Source: Chryseobacterium sp. MYb7 | GTDB taxonomy: Bacteria; Bacteroidota; Bacteroidia; Flavobacteriales; Weeksellaceae | NCBI RefSeq assembly: GCF_002979455.1 | Contig: NZ_PCOU01000004.1 | Location: 166,945 to 230,944, forward strand | DNA length: 64,000 bases | Reading direction: 5' to 3' | Shown: piece by piece, positions 1 through 6,966 of the stretch | How positions within the stretch are numbered: position 1 is the stretch's first letter | Layout: each line of letters opens with the position of its first letter | Position numbers and translations under genes: made by a program | Notes under the pieces: model-generated | The model's database searches: none | Told to the model about the DNA's origin: nothing | The model's input: the letters and a program-made list of their open reading frames with translations, nothing else

Positions 1-80
1 CCGCGAGTTTTGAAGAAAGTTTGGATCTTTGTGTTGATACAGCTAAAAAGCTACTAATCAAGAAAAAAGAAATGGCTTAG
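1..80 (+). CDS. hpf: Probable ribosome hibernation promoting factor, C-terminal end only
   Basis: The window opens inside a reading frame that ends with TAG at 78-80. The 25 visible residues end in SFEESLDLCVDTAKKLLIKK and then KEMA. A C-terminal SFEEA-type helix followed by a lysine-rich tail is what short HPF/YfiA proteins of Flavobacteriia show, and in that class the gene commonly sits just before the tRNA-tuf cluster, as here. HPF binds the 30S subunit and stabilises inactive ribosomes in stationary phase. With so little sequence the family call is mainly context; another small protein is possible. Confidence 0.5.
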   Translation, partial: ASFEESLDLCVDTAKKLLIKKKEMA

Positions 81-111
81 GAAAAAAAGTTAAAAAAAGT
101 TTATAAAATAT

Positions 112-142
112 TTGAGAATTCAAAAAATCCGTTCTATATTTG
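112..142 (+). promoter_or_regulatory. Promoter of the tRNA cluster
   Basis: A TTG (112-114) is followed after 20 nt by TATATTTG (135-142). This fits the Bacteroidetes housekeeping consensus (TTTG at -33, TAnnTTTG at -7). Transcription would start near 149, about 40 nt before the first tRNA. Confidence 0.7.
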
Positions 143-189
143 CACTCGCAAAAAAGGAACAGCGATCTTTTGAATTCTTTTTTATATTT

Positions 190-263
190 GCCTCCATAGC
201 TCAGTTGGCCAGAGCACGTGATTTGTAATCTCGGGGTCGTGGGTTCGAATCCCTCTGGAGGCT
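190..263 (+). tRNA. tRNA-Thr (TGT), copy 1
   Basis: Cloverleaf with acceptor arm GCCTCCA/TGGAGGC, discriminator T at 263, T-arm GGTTCGAATC and anticodon TGT in the loop after GATT. It is 74 nt long and the CCA end is not encoded. It is the first gene of a Thr-Tyr-Gly cassette that is repeated at 612-945. Confidence 0.97.
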
Positions 264-281
264 CATAAAATATAAACTTTT

Positions 282-362
282 GGGGAGATTCCAGAGTGGC
301 TAAATGGGACTGACTGTAACTCAGTTGCTTCGGCTTCGTAGGTTCGAATCCTGCTCTCCCCA
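282..362 (+). tRNA. tRNA-Tyr (GTA), copy 1
   Basis: An 81-nt class II tRNA with a long variable arm (TTGCTTCGGCTTCG region), acceptor GGGGAGA/TCTCCCC and anticodon GTA after GACT. It lies 18 nt after tRNA-Thr and has no promoter of its own that I can see, so it is probably co-transcribed with it. Confidence 0.97.
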
Positions 363-384
363 CTTTATATTTTTATAAAAAAAC

Positions 385-415
385 TTGCAAGATTAAATAA
401 GTTTTCTTAGTTTTG
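385..415 (+). promoter_or_regulatory. Internal promoter before tRNA-Gly copy 1
   Basis: TTG (385-387), 20 nt, TAGTTTTG (408-415). The same arrangement is conserved before the second tRNA-Gly (808-838), so the duplicated unit carries its own promoter. Confidence 0.6.
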
Positions 416-449
416 CACAGCATTTACCAATAGTTTTGGAAACAAAATT

Positions 450-522
450 GCGGAAGTAGCTCAGTTGGTAGAGCGTCAGCCTTCCAAGCTGAATGTCGCG
501 GGTTCGACCCCCGTCTTCCGCT
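450..522 (+). tRNA. tRNA-Gly (TCC), copy 1
   Basis: 73 nt, acceptor GCGGAAG/CTTCCGC, discriminator T, anticodon TCC inside CCTTCCAAG. The gene at 873-945 appears identical. Confidence 0.97.
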
Positions 523-611
523 CAAAAAAATTACCCATTAAAAGTGGTTTTTTTTAACACTGAAATATGTAGAGTAGAGTTTCTCAATCAATTTCAGTCT
601 TTTATTAAAAT

Positions 612-685
612 GCCTCCATAGCTCAGTTGGCCAGAGCACGTGATTTGTAATCTCGGGGTCGTGGGTTCGAATCCCTCTGGAGGCT
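612..685 (+). tRNA. tRNA-Thr (TGT), copy 2
   Basis: Appears identical to the tRNA at 190-263. Its upstream sequence (523-611) differs from that of copy 1 and I see no good promoter in it, so expression may depend on read-through from copy 1. Confidence 0.97.
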
Positions 686-705
686 CATTTTAATATAAAA
701 TATCT

Positions 706-786
706 GGGGAGATTCCAGAGTGGCTAAATGGGACTGACTGTAACTCAGTTGCTTCGGCTTCGTAGGTTCGAATCCTGCTCTCCCCA
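706..786 (+). tRNA. tRNA-Tyr (GTA), copy 2
   Basis: Appears identical to the tRNA at 282-362, class II with a long variable arm. The 20-nt spacer before it has diverged from copy 1, whereas the spacer after it is almost unchanged. Confidence 0.97.
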
Positions 787-807
787 CATTTTATATTATA
801 AAAAAAC

Positions 808-838
808 TTGCAAAATTAAATAAGTTTTCTTAGTTTTG
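808..838 (+). promoter_or_regulatory. Internal promoter before tRNA-Gly copy 2
   Basis: TTG (808-810), 20 nt, TAGTTTTG (831-838), matching the element at 385-415. Its conservation in an otherwise decaying spacer argues that it is used. Confidence 0.6.
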
Positions 839-872
839 CACAGCGTTTACCAATAATTTTGGAAACAAAATT

Positions 873-945
873 GCGGAAGTAGCTCAGTTGGTAGAGCGTC
901 AGCCTTCCAAGCTGAATGTCGCGGGTTCGACCCCCGTCTTCCGCT
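873..945 (+). tRNA. tRNA-Gly (TCC), copy 2
   Basis: Appears identical to the tRNA at 450-522. It is followed by a hairpin with a T run at 951-978. Confidence 0.97.
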
Positions 946-950
946 CAACA

Positions 951-978
951 AAAATCACGCTACTCAGTGTGATTTTTT
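951..978 (+). terminator. Terminator after tRNA-Gly copy 2
   Basis: Stem AAAATCAC (951-958) with GTGATTTT (969-976) and a T run. It stands between the duplicated cassette and the last tRNA-Thr, so read-through to that tRNA would have to be partial or use another promoter. Confidence 0.55.
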
Positions 979-986
979 TAGTTGAT

Positions 987-1058
987 GCCGACTTAGCTCA
1001 GCGGTAGAGTGCTTCCTTGGTAAGGAAGAGGTCACGGGTTCAAGTCCCGTAGTTGGCT
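987..1058 (+). tRNA. tRNA-Thr (GGT)
   Basis: 72 nt, acceptor GCCGACT/AGTTGGC with one G-T pair, discriminator T, anticodon GGT inside CTTGGTAAG. Together with the TGT isoacceptors it covers most threonine codons. Confidence 0.97.
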
Positions 1059-1123
1059 CTAATTTTTTTATATTTAGATATAAAAAAATCAAACATAATA
1101 TATGAAAAAAAAACAAACCCTTT

Positions 1124-2230
1124 TTGGTTTACATTTTAAATTATAAAACGGCTATTGTTTTATTTTTTTTCCTATTTTTAAAGCATATAAGTAAAAATTT
1201 ATATTTTTTTGATAAAAATAACAATGGATGGAGCTATGCAGATTGGCTCATCAATTATCAGGATGGAGGATTTAAGCGAAGAGGATTAGGAGGAACTTTT
1301 TTTATATATCTTCATGACATTACAAATATTCCTTTATATAGGATAGTCTACTTTACTCAGTTTTCTATATATCTTATATTTTTCATTTATTTTATACTGC
1401 TTCTTTATAAAAAGAAATTATCACCATTATATTTAACTTTAATTTTTACTCCTCTTACTTTCTTATTTTACTATTTTGATATATATATTATAGGTAGAAA
1501 AGAAATTATTTTTATTACATTATATGCTGTTTTTATTTACTATACGAGCAGTAATAATTATCGGGGAAAAAAAGAAGTTTTAGTAATTGGACTTCTATTT
1601 TTATTTTCTTTTTTTCATGAAATAATCATTTTTTATATCCCTTATTTTATATTTTCCTTATACTATTTTGATGTTAAGAATAAGCTGAGAAAAAGTTTAG
1701 CATATTTATTGGCATGTGTTCTCCCAACAGCCTTTTTCTTTTTTATAGGATCAAAAATAAATAATGGTAAATCTTTGCAGATATTGAAAAAAAGAGGGGT
1801 TGTATTGTCAAAAGGTAATATTTTTGACTGGGATGAAAATCTCAATACGGGACACCAAATTATGTCGCAGATTTCAGATTATGGTTTATATGGATTAAGT
1901 TTTATAATAGTTTTTGCTGTATTTACCTATTACATCTGCACAAAAACACTCAACAGTAAAAAAATCCTATTGGGCTTTATATTTTGTTGTATCATTACAA
2001 TCCCTTTATTTATTAATGCAATTGACTGGGGAAGATGGCTTCATATACACTTTATGATGTTGTTGTTATTTTTAACCTCTATTTTACCAACCCAAAATCT
2101 GGAAAAGAGTGAAATAATACTAAACAAAGAATTTTTCATCAGTCTTTTGATTGTACTTTTGTTATCTGTTTTTCATGTAAGACACTGTCAGTTTGGATTT
2201 CTATTCAATTTAATTAATAACCAACCCTGA
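1124..2230 (+). CDS. Multi-pass membrane protein, unknown function (paralogue of 14169-15299)
   Basis: About 368 residues with roughly ten hydrophobic segments. An early motif DWLINYQDGGFKRRG (about residues 39-53) and a late DWGRW motif (about 303) are shared with the protein at 14169-15299, as is a central INNGKSLQILKKRGVV segment. The layout suggests an integral membrane enzyme or polymerase of envelope glycan synthesis, but I do not recognise a named family. The only in-frame start is TTG at 1124. An ATG at 1102 followed by nine A residues is one base out of frame. With eight A residues it would give MKKNKPFLVYILNYK, a convincing N-terminus. The gene may therefore carry a sequencing error, a real frameshift or a slippage-controlled start. 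The TGA inside ATGAA closes the coding frame directly upstream. Confidence 0.75.
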   Translation: MVYILNYKTAIVLFFFLFLKHISKNLYFFDKNNNGWSYADWLINYQDGGFKRRGLGGTFFIYLHDITNIPLYRIVYFTQFSIYLIFFIYFILLLYKKKLSPLYLTLIFTPLTFLFYYFDIYIIGRKEIIFITLYAVFIYYTSSNNYRGKKEVLVIGLLFLFSFFHEIIIFYIPYFIFSLYYFDVKNKLRKSLAYLLACVLPTAFFFFIGSKINNGKSLQILKKRGVVLSKGNIFDWDENLNTGHQIMSQISDYGLYGLSFIIVFAVFTYYICTKTLNSKKILLGFIFCCIITIPLFINAIDWGRWLHIHFMMLLLFLTSILPTQNLEKSEIILNKEFFISLLIVLLLSVFHVRHCQFGFLFNLINNQP

Positions 2231-2302
2231 GACGTGTATTTTTATTTATACTTTATTAAACTCCTGGAAATTTTCGTTAAATTCGTGTAAAATAAAATTT
2301 TG

Positions 2303-2983
2303 ATGAATATTCTTTTATTAGAAGATGATCTCATTCTATCTGCAGAGCTATGCAGATTTTTAGAATCCAATAATTTTAATTGTGATAAGATTTATGACGG
2401 GGAAACTTTTCTCCGCCAGATAAAAAATAATACTTACGATCTGTATCTGCTGGATATTAATGTCCCTAAAATAAATGGACTTGATGTCTGTCAGACGATT
2501 CGTTCTTTTGATAAAAATACTCCAATCATTATCATTTCTGCCTATGGAGATATTTCAGATAAAAAAGATGCATTCACCCGATTGGCTGATGATTATCTTG
2601 TAAAGCCATTTCAGTTTGAAGAACTTCTTTTAAGAATCAATTCTTTACTGAGACGGAAAGCTCCTTCTGATAATTCCGATCAGGAGATCATAAGAATTGA
2701 CGATCTTATTATCAACAAAACAGAACAGAAGGTCTATCGCGGAGGAAATGAAATAACCCTTACCCTAAAAGAATTTCAGCTGCTGGTTTACCTTGCAGAA
2801 GCCCAGGGAAGAACAGTTTCCAAGCAACAGATTACAGAACATGTATGGGAACACAATTTTAATACAAATACCAATACCGTAGAAGTTTATATCAATTTCC
2901 TGAGGAAAAAGATTGATAAAGATTTTAAAATAAAACTGATCCATACCCGTTCTGGATTCGGATATTACTTAAGCCCATTATAA
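2303..2983 (+). CDS. OmpR/PhoB-family response regulator
   Basis: 226 residues. The receiver domain (1-115) has acidic pocket D8/D9, phosphoacceptor D51, S79 and K101. A winged-helix DNA-binding domain (about 130-226) ends in TRSGFGYYL. The start is the ATG at 2303, directly after a possible TTG at 2300. The stop codon abuts the ATG of the histidine kinase gene (TAA then ATG), so the two are translationally coupled. Regulators of this family often sit beside metal efflux operons (CusR, CzcR type), and the phased TTTAA repeats at 4479-4527 upstream of the next operon are a likely target. The effector signal cannot be read from the sequence. Confidence 0.93.
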   Translation: MNILLLEDDLILSAELCRFLESNNFNCDKIYDGETFLRQIKNNTYDLYLLDINVPKINGLDVCQTIRSFDKNTPIIIISAYGDISDKKDAFTRLADDYLVKPFQFEELLLRINSLLRRKAPSDNSDQEIIRIDDLIINKTEQKVYRGGNEITLTLKEFQLLVYLAEAQGRTVSKQQITEHVWEHNFNTNTNTVEVYINFLRKKIDKDFKIKLIHTRSGFGYYLSPL

Positions 2984-4348
2984 ATGTCTTTAAAAAGAAA
3001 GATAGCTTTAACGATCAGTATCGCCTTTTCATTACTTTTTGGAATGGTGATGGCCGTTATTTATTTATCTTTTAATGATTTCAGAAGGGATGAATTTAAA
3101 GAACGATTCAGACAGCGACTTGAATTTACTTCCCATTTTATCTCAAAATCGAAAGACTTTGAAGAAGAGGCTCCGGTTTTCTTCAACGAAAATTCTGATA
3201 ACATTCTTTTGAATGAAAAGATTTTAATTTTCAATGAGAAAAAAGAATTGATCTACAGCACTATCAAAGACCGGAATGTCACCTGGGATAGTGCAATGCT
3301 TAAAGAGCTGGATAAAAAGAAGATCATCTATACGGAAAAAACTATTCCGGAGATCTATGCTGCACTCAGGACCATTAACGGGGAAAACTATTATATCCTT
3401 ACAAGTGCCTTTGATACCAATGGAAAATCAAAATTGGGATATCTTAAATATCTTTTAGTTACGGCCTATGTAATGAGTACGATGCTTATCGGCTTTTTCA
3501 GTTATTATTTTGTGGAAAAGTTTCTTCGCCCGCTGGAAGATCTTAACAAGGAAATTTCTGAAGTTACGGCCCATAAACTGACCACACAGATTCCTGTTGA
3601 GCAGTCCAATGATGAAGTAAGTGTTTTGGCAAAATCATTTAATACAATGATTGGAAGGCTGGATGATGTATTCCAGTCTCAAAAAGATTTTACGGCAAGT
3701 GCTTCCCATGAGATCAGAACACCTATAACAAGGATGGCTTTCCAGTTGGAGAACCTGATTAAGTTTGAAGAACATTCTCCGGAAACACTATCTTCTTTGC
3801 AGCAAATTCAGAGAGATGTGTACCAGTTGTCGGATTTGACGAATTCACTTTTATTGCTTACAAAATTTGATAAAGAAAATATCCAGAGTATTTATGAAGA
3901 AGTGAGGATTGATGAAGCCATCTTTGAAGCTTTTGAAGCGGTAGAGAAAAGTTATCCACAACTTAAACTGGATTTCATGATTAATGAAGACAGTTCAGAA
4001 AATGCTTTTTTGACCATAAAAGGGATTCAGTCGCTATTGGTGATCGTGTTTATTAATTTGTTTAAAAATGCAGCCGTATATTCAGATAATTCCGAAGTGA
4101 ACGTTTTGATTACAGAAACCAACGAAAATCTGTCCATTGAAGTTATTTCTCACGGAAATACCATTACTGAAGAAGAGCAGACGAAATTGTTTGAAGCTTT
4201 TACAAGAGGAAATAATGCTCAGAATATATCCGGATCAGGTCTTGGTCTTAGAATTGTGAAAAGAATCCTGGAATATCACGATGCTGATATCATATATTCT
4301 TCTCCTGAAGATTATATTAATAAATTTACCCTGTTTTTTAAAAAATAG
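2984..4348 (+). CDS. Membrane sensor histidine kinase
   Basis: 454 residues: TM1 about 8-28, a periplasmic sensor region of about 120 residues, TM2 about 157-176, HAMP, then a HisKA domain with the phosphorylatable histidine H242 in SASHEIRTP. The C-terminal ATPase domain has an N-box (FINLFKNA) and a glycine box (GSGLGLRIVKR). It should phosphorylate the response regulator encoded immediately upstream. The periplasmic part shows no obvious metal-binding cluster. The length and architecture match CusS/ArlS-like kinases. The gene is followed by a terminator at 4353-4386, so the sensor pair and the efflux genes are separate transcripts. Confidence 0.93.
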   Translation: MSLKRKIALTISIAFSLLFGMVMAVIYLSFNDFRRDEFKERFRQRLEFTSHFISKSKDFEEEAPVFFNENSDNILLNEKILIFNEKKELIYSTIKDRNVTWDSAMLKELDKKKIIYTEKTIPEIYAALRTINGENYYILTSAFDTNGKSKLGYLKYLLVTAYVMSTMLIGFFSYYFVEKFLRPLEDLNKEISEVTAHKLTTQIPVEQSNDEVSVLAKSFNTMIGRLDDVFQSQKDFTASASHEIRTPITRMAFQLENLIKFEEHSPETLSSLQQIQRDVYQLSDLTNSLLLLTKFDKENIQSIYEEVRIDEAIFEAFEAVEKSYPQLKLDFMINEDSSENAFLTIKGIQSLLVIVFINLFKNAAVYSDNSEVNVLITETNENLSIEVISHGNTITEEEQTKLFEAFTRGNNAQNISGSGLGLRIVKRILEYHDADIIYSSPEDYINKFTLFFKK

Positions 4349-4352
4349 AAGT

Positions 4353-4386
4353 AAAAGCAACTGAATCCAAAAACAGCTGCTTTTTT
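4353..4386 (+). terminator. Terminator after the two-component operon
   Basis: Stem AAAGCA-A-CTG pairing with CAG-C-TGCTTT (one mismatch) around a 10-nt loop, followed by six or more T residues. Confidence 0.65.
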
Positions 4387-4478
4387 GTTAAACTATAGAT
4401 TGAATTTTTAACATAAAATTCAACATTTGGGGAAAAATATACTTTATTTCTTCGTTAAATTTTCTTTGAAACGGTCTG

Positions 4479-4546
4479 TTTAAGCCTATTTTAATATTTT
4501 TTTAAGCGTCATTTAAGTTTCTTTTAATCGCATCAAAGCAATTTTG
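4479..4546 (+). promoter_or_regulatory. Phased 11-bp operator and promoter of the efflux operon
   Basis: TTTAA occurs five times at exactly 11-bp steps: 4479-4483, 4490-4494, 4501-4505, 4512-4516 and 4523-4527. OmpR/PhoB-type regulators bind tandem 11-bp direct repeats, one dimer per two repeats. A near-consensus -7 element CAATTTTG lies at 4539-4546, and no TTG is present at the -33 distance, where boxes 4 and 5 sit instead. This is the arrangement of an activator-dependent promoter. The regulator at 2303-2983 is the obvious candidate. Confidence 0.65.
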
Positions 4547-4565
4547 TATTTTAAAAAGAAAAATA

Positions 4566-5807
4566 ATGAACAGAATTGCAGTGCTGTGCCTCGCCGTTTC
4601 CTCATTCGCGGCGGCACAACAGCAGATGTCTCTTTTGGAATGCGAAGAAGCTTTTCAGAAGAACAACCTTCAGCTGCTCGCCGAACAATACAACATCAAT
4701 ATGGCTGATGCGGATATTCTGCAGGCCAAAATCTGGCAATTACCCCAATTGAGCGGACAGGTCAATGCTTATAACCCCAAGGACAAAAAGGTTTTTGATA
4801 TAGCACACTCAAAAGGAGCGGGTGTTACACAGTTGATCTATATGGGTGGTAAAAAGAAAAATGAAATTGCTTTTGCCAAATCCAATAAAGAATTGGCTCA
4901 GCTTCAGTTTTCGCAACTGCTGGTGGATTTAAGATCCCAGCTTCGTTCTGCCTATTTCAATCTTTACTACGAAAAATTAAAACTGGAAAATACCAACAGG
5001 CAATTAGGATATATGAATGATCTTTTAAATGCCTATCGTGTACAATCGGCAAAAGGAAATGTTTCCCTTAAAGATGCCGTAAGGTTACAGAGCATAGTAA
5101 TTCAGCTGAACCATGATAAACTGGAGATAAATAAAAATATTCTGGATTTTGAACAGAACCTAAAAGTTTTAACAGGAGTTTCAGAAGAAATAGAACCAAC
5201 GATGTCTGAAACTGAAGCTAAGGAAGCCCTGGCAGCACAGCCTTTCGGTGATGAAAATGAACTGAAAAGTAAAGCGCTGGAAAATAATGCTGACTACCAG
5301 TACAATTTGAAACTAATAGATAACAGTAAGCTGTATGCACAGTGGCAAAAGTCATTGAATGTACCGGATCTTACCGTAGGGGCTGCATGGGATCAGGCTG
5401 GAGGAACTTTTAATAATGAAACGAATCTGACGTTAGGAATTCCTTTGCCTTTATGGAAAGCCAATCAGGGGAATGTGGTAAAAGCCAACTATGCCATTCA
5501 GCAGTATCAAAAAAATGCAGACTTTCAAAAACTGACCCTTGAAACGAAAGTTCAAGCTGCCTATAAAGTCTGGAAAGCACAATATGACCAGCTTCAGGAT
5601 GTGAAAACCACAGATCTTCAGAATATGGAACTTGTTTACAATGGAATGCTCACCAATTTCAGAAAAGGAAATGTCAATCTGATTGAATTCACAGACTTTA
5701 TGGACAGCTACAGAGAGACAGCCCTTCAGATCTATGATATGAAAAATGAAATCATGCAGGCGGCAGAACAGCTTAATCAACTAATACAAACGAAAATCTT
5801 CTATTAA
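4566..5807 (+). CDS. TolC-family outer-membrane efflux protein (CzcC-like)
   Basis: 413 residues with a signal peptide (about 1-18, cleaved after AAA) and two outer membrane efflux repeats rich in coiled coil. TolC-type proteins form trimeric outer-membrane channels that join a periplasmic adaptor and an inner-membrane pump. It is first in a three-gene operon with an adaptor (2 bp downstream) and an RND pump, so it is the channel for that pump. The ATG at 4566 lies about 20 nt after the -7 element, giving a very short leader. Confidence 0.92.
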   Translation: MNRIAVLCLAVSSFAAAQQQMSLLECEEAFQKNNLQLLAEQYNINMADADILQAKIWQLPQLSGQVNAYNPKDKKVFDIAHSKGAGVTQLIYMGGKKKNEIAFAKSNKELAQLQFSQLLVDLRSQLRSAYFNLYYEKLKLENTNRQLGYMNDLLNAYRVQSAKGNVSLKDAVRLQSIVIQLNHDKLEINKNILDFEQNLKVLTGVSEEIEPTMSETEAKEALAAQPFGDENELKSKALENNADYQYNLKLIDNSKLYAQWQKSLNVPDLTVGAAWDQAGGTFNNETNLTLGIPLPLWKANQGNVVKANYAIQQYQKNADFQKLTLETKVQAAYKVWKAQYDQLQDVKTTDLQNMELVYNGMLTNFRKGNVNLIEFTDFMDSYRETALQIYDMKNEIMQAAEQLNQLIQTKIFY

Positions 5808-5808
5808 A

Positions 5809-6897
5809 ATGATGAAAACATATATTATCCCCACATTGATGGTCCTTTCATTAATGGCCTGTTCCAAAAAAGAGGAAGAGAAAAATATTCACGCCAAAAA
5901 AGGATTTGAACTGAGTAACACGATGCTCAATTCTATTTCTTTAGCAAAAGTTGAAAAAAAGAATATAGAAGATGAATACAGCTTTTACGGGAAGATCTCT
6001 GCAGATAAAAACAGTTATATAGACGTTTATCCGCTGGTAGGAGGAAATGTGATGAGTGTGAATGTAGAATTGGGTGACTATGTGAAAAAAGGGCAGGTAC
6101 TGGCAACCATAAGAAGTACTGAGCTTGCAGAAATTCAAAAAGATGTTAGCGATGCAAAAACAGATCTGGTAGTGGCTAAAAATAATCTTCGTGTCTCGAA
6201 AGAGCTCTATGAAGGAAAGCTGAATACAGAAAGAGATGTCCTGGAAGCCAAAAGCCAGCTGCAAAAAGCCGAAGACCAGCTGCAGAGAGCTACAGCGGTA
6301 AGCACAGTTTATAACGTGAGAACCGGAAATATATACAGTGTTGTAGCACCTATCAACGGTTATATTGTTCAAAAAAGTATCAATAAAGATATGCAGCTGA
6401 GAAGTGATAGAAGCGAAAATATTTTTGATGTTGCCAATACCACTAATGTATGGGCCATCATGAATGTCAACGAATCTGATATTGATAAAATTAACCTTGG
6501 AATGAAAGCTCAGGTATCCACACTTTCTTATCCGGATAAAATTTTTGACGGAAAAATTGATAAAATATTCAAAATTATTGATCCGCAAACCAATGCTATG
6601 CAGGCAAGAGTTGTATTAGATAATGCCAACGGACTGCTGATTCCAGACAGTAAAGCTACTATAAAAGTTTCCAGTCTGGAAAACAATAGTACATTGGGTG
6701 TTCCATCCAAAGCCGTGATCTTTGATGATAATAAGAGTTTTGTGGTGATTTTTAAATCCAGAACAGATGTGAAAATCAGAGAAATCAAAGTTTTAAAACA
6801 GGTAGGGGAGGTCACCTATATTGCAGAAGGTCTGAAAGAAGGAGAAGAAGTGATTACCAACAACCAACTGCTGATCTACCGTTCACTGAACAGCTAG
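5809..6897 (+). CDS. RND efflux periplasmic adaptor lipoprotein (CzcB-like)
   Basis: 362 residues. A type II signal peptide ends in LSLMAC, so C18 should be lipidated. The order is biotinyl-lipoyl-like half, coiled-coil hairpin (about 100-170), second lipoyl half, beta-barrel domain and membrane-proximal domain, as in HlyD/CzcB adaptors. It bridges the TolC channel and the RND pump in the periplasm. Two ATG codons lie in tandem at 5809 and 5812; either could be the start. No histidine-rich metal-binding extension of the type seen in some CzcB proteins is present. Confidence 0.92.
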   Translation: MMKTYIIPTLMVLSLMACSKKEEEKNIHAKKGFELSNTMLNSISLAKVEKKNIEDEYSFYGKISADKNSYIDVYPLVGGNVMSVNVELGDYVKKGQVLATIRSTELAEIQKDVSDAKTDLVVAKNNLRVSKELYEGKLNTERDVLEAKSQLQKAEDQLQRATAVSTVYNVRTGNIYSVVAPINGYIVQKSINKDMQLRSDRSENIFDVANTTNVWAIMNVNESDIDKINLGMKAQVSTLSYPDKIFDGKIDKIFKIIDPQTNAMQARVVLDNANGLLIPDSKATIKVSSLENNSTLGVPSKAVIFDDNKSFVVIFKSRTDVKIREIKVLKQVGEVTYIAEGLKEGEEVITNNQLLIYRSLNS

Positions 6898-6966
6898 TCT
6901 TATTAAACCATTAAGAATATTTACATTTTTCTTTAACGGCTTTTTTAGGTCATCAATTTATCTATC

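Larger units (their letters stand above)
190..945 (+). repeat. Tandem duplication of a Thr-Tyr-Gly tRNA cassette
   Basis: Unit 1 is 190-522 and unit 2 is 612-945. The tRNA bodies look unchanged. The 87-nt Tyr-Gly spacer (363-449 against 787-872) is also almost identical, including its promoter. The Thr-Tyr spacers and the flanks have diverged. Confidence 0.9.

Noticed and set aside
190..945. Regular repeats that could suggest a CRISPR array
   Set aside because: The repeated parts are complete tRNA genes with cloverleaf structure; no short repeat-spacer pattern exists.
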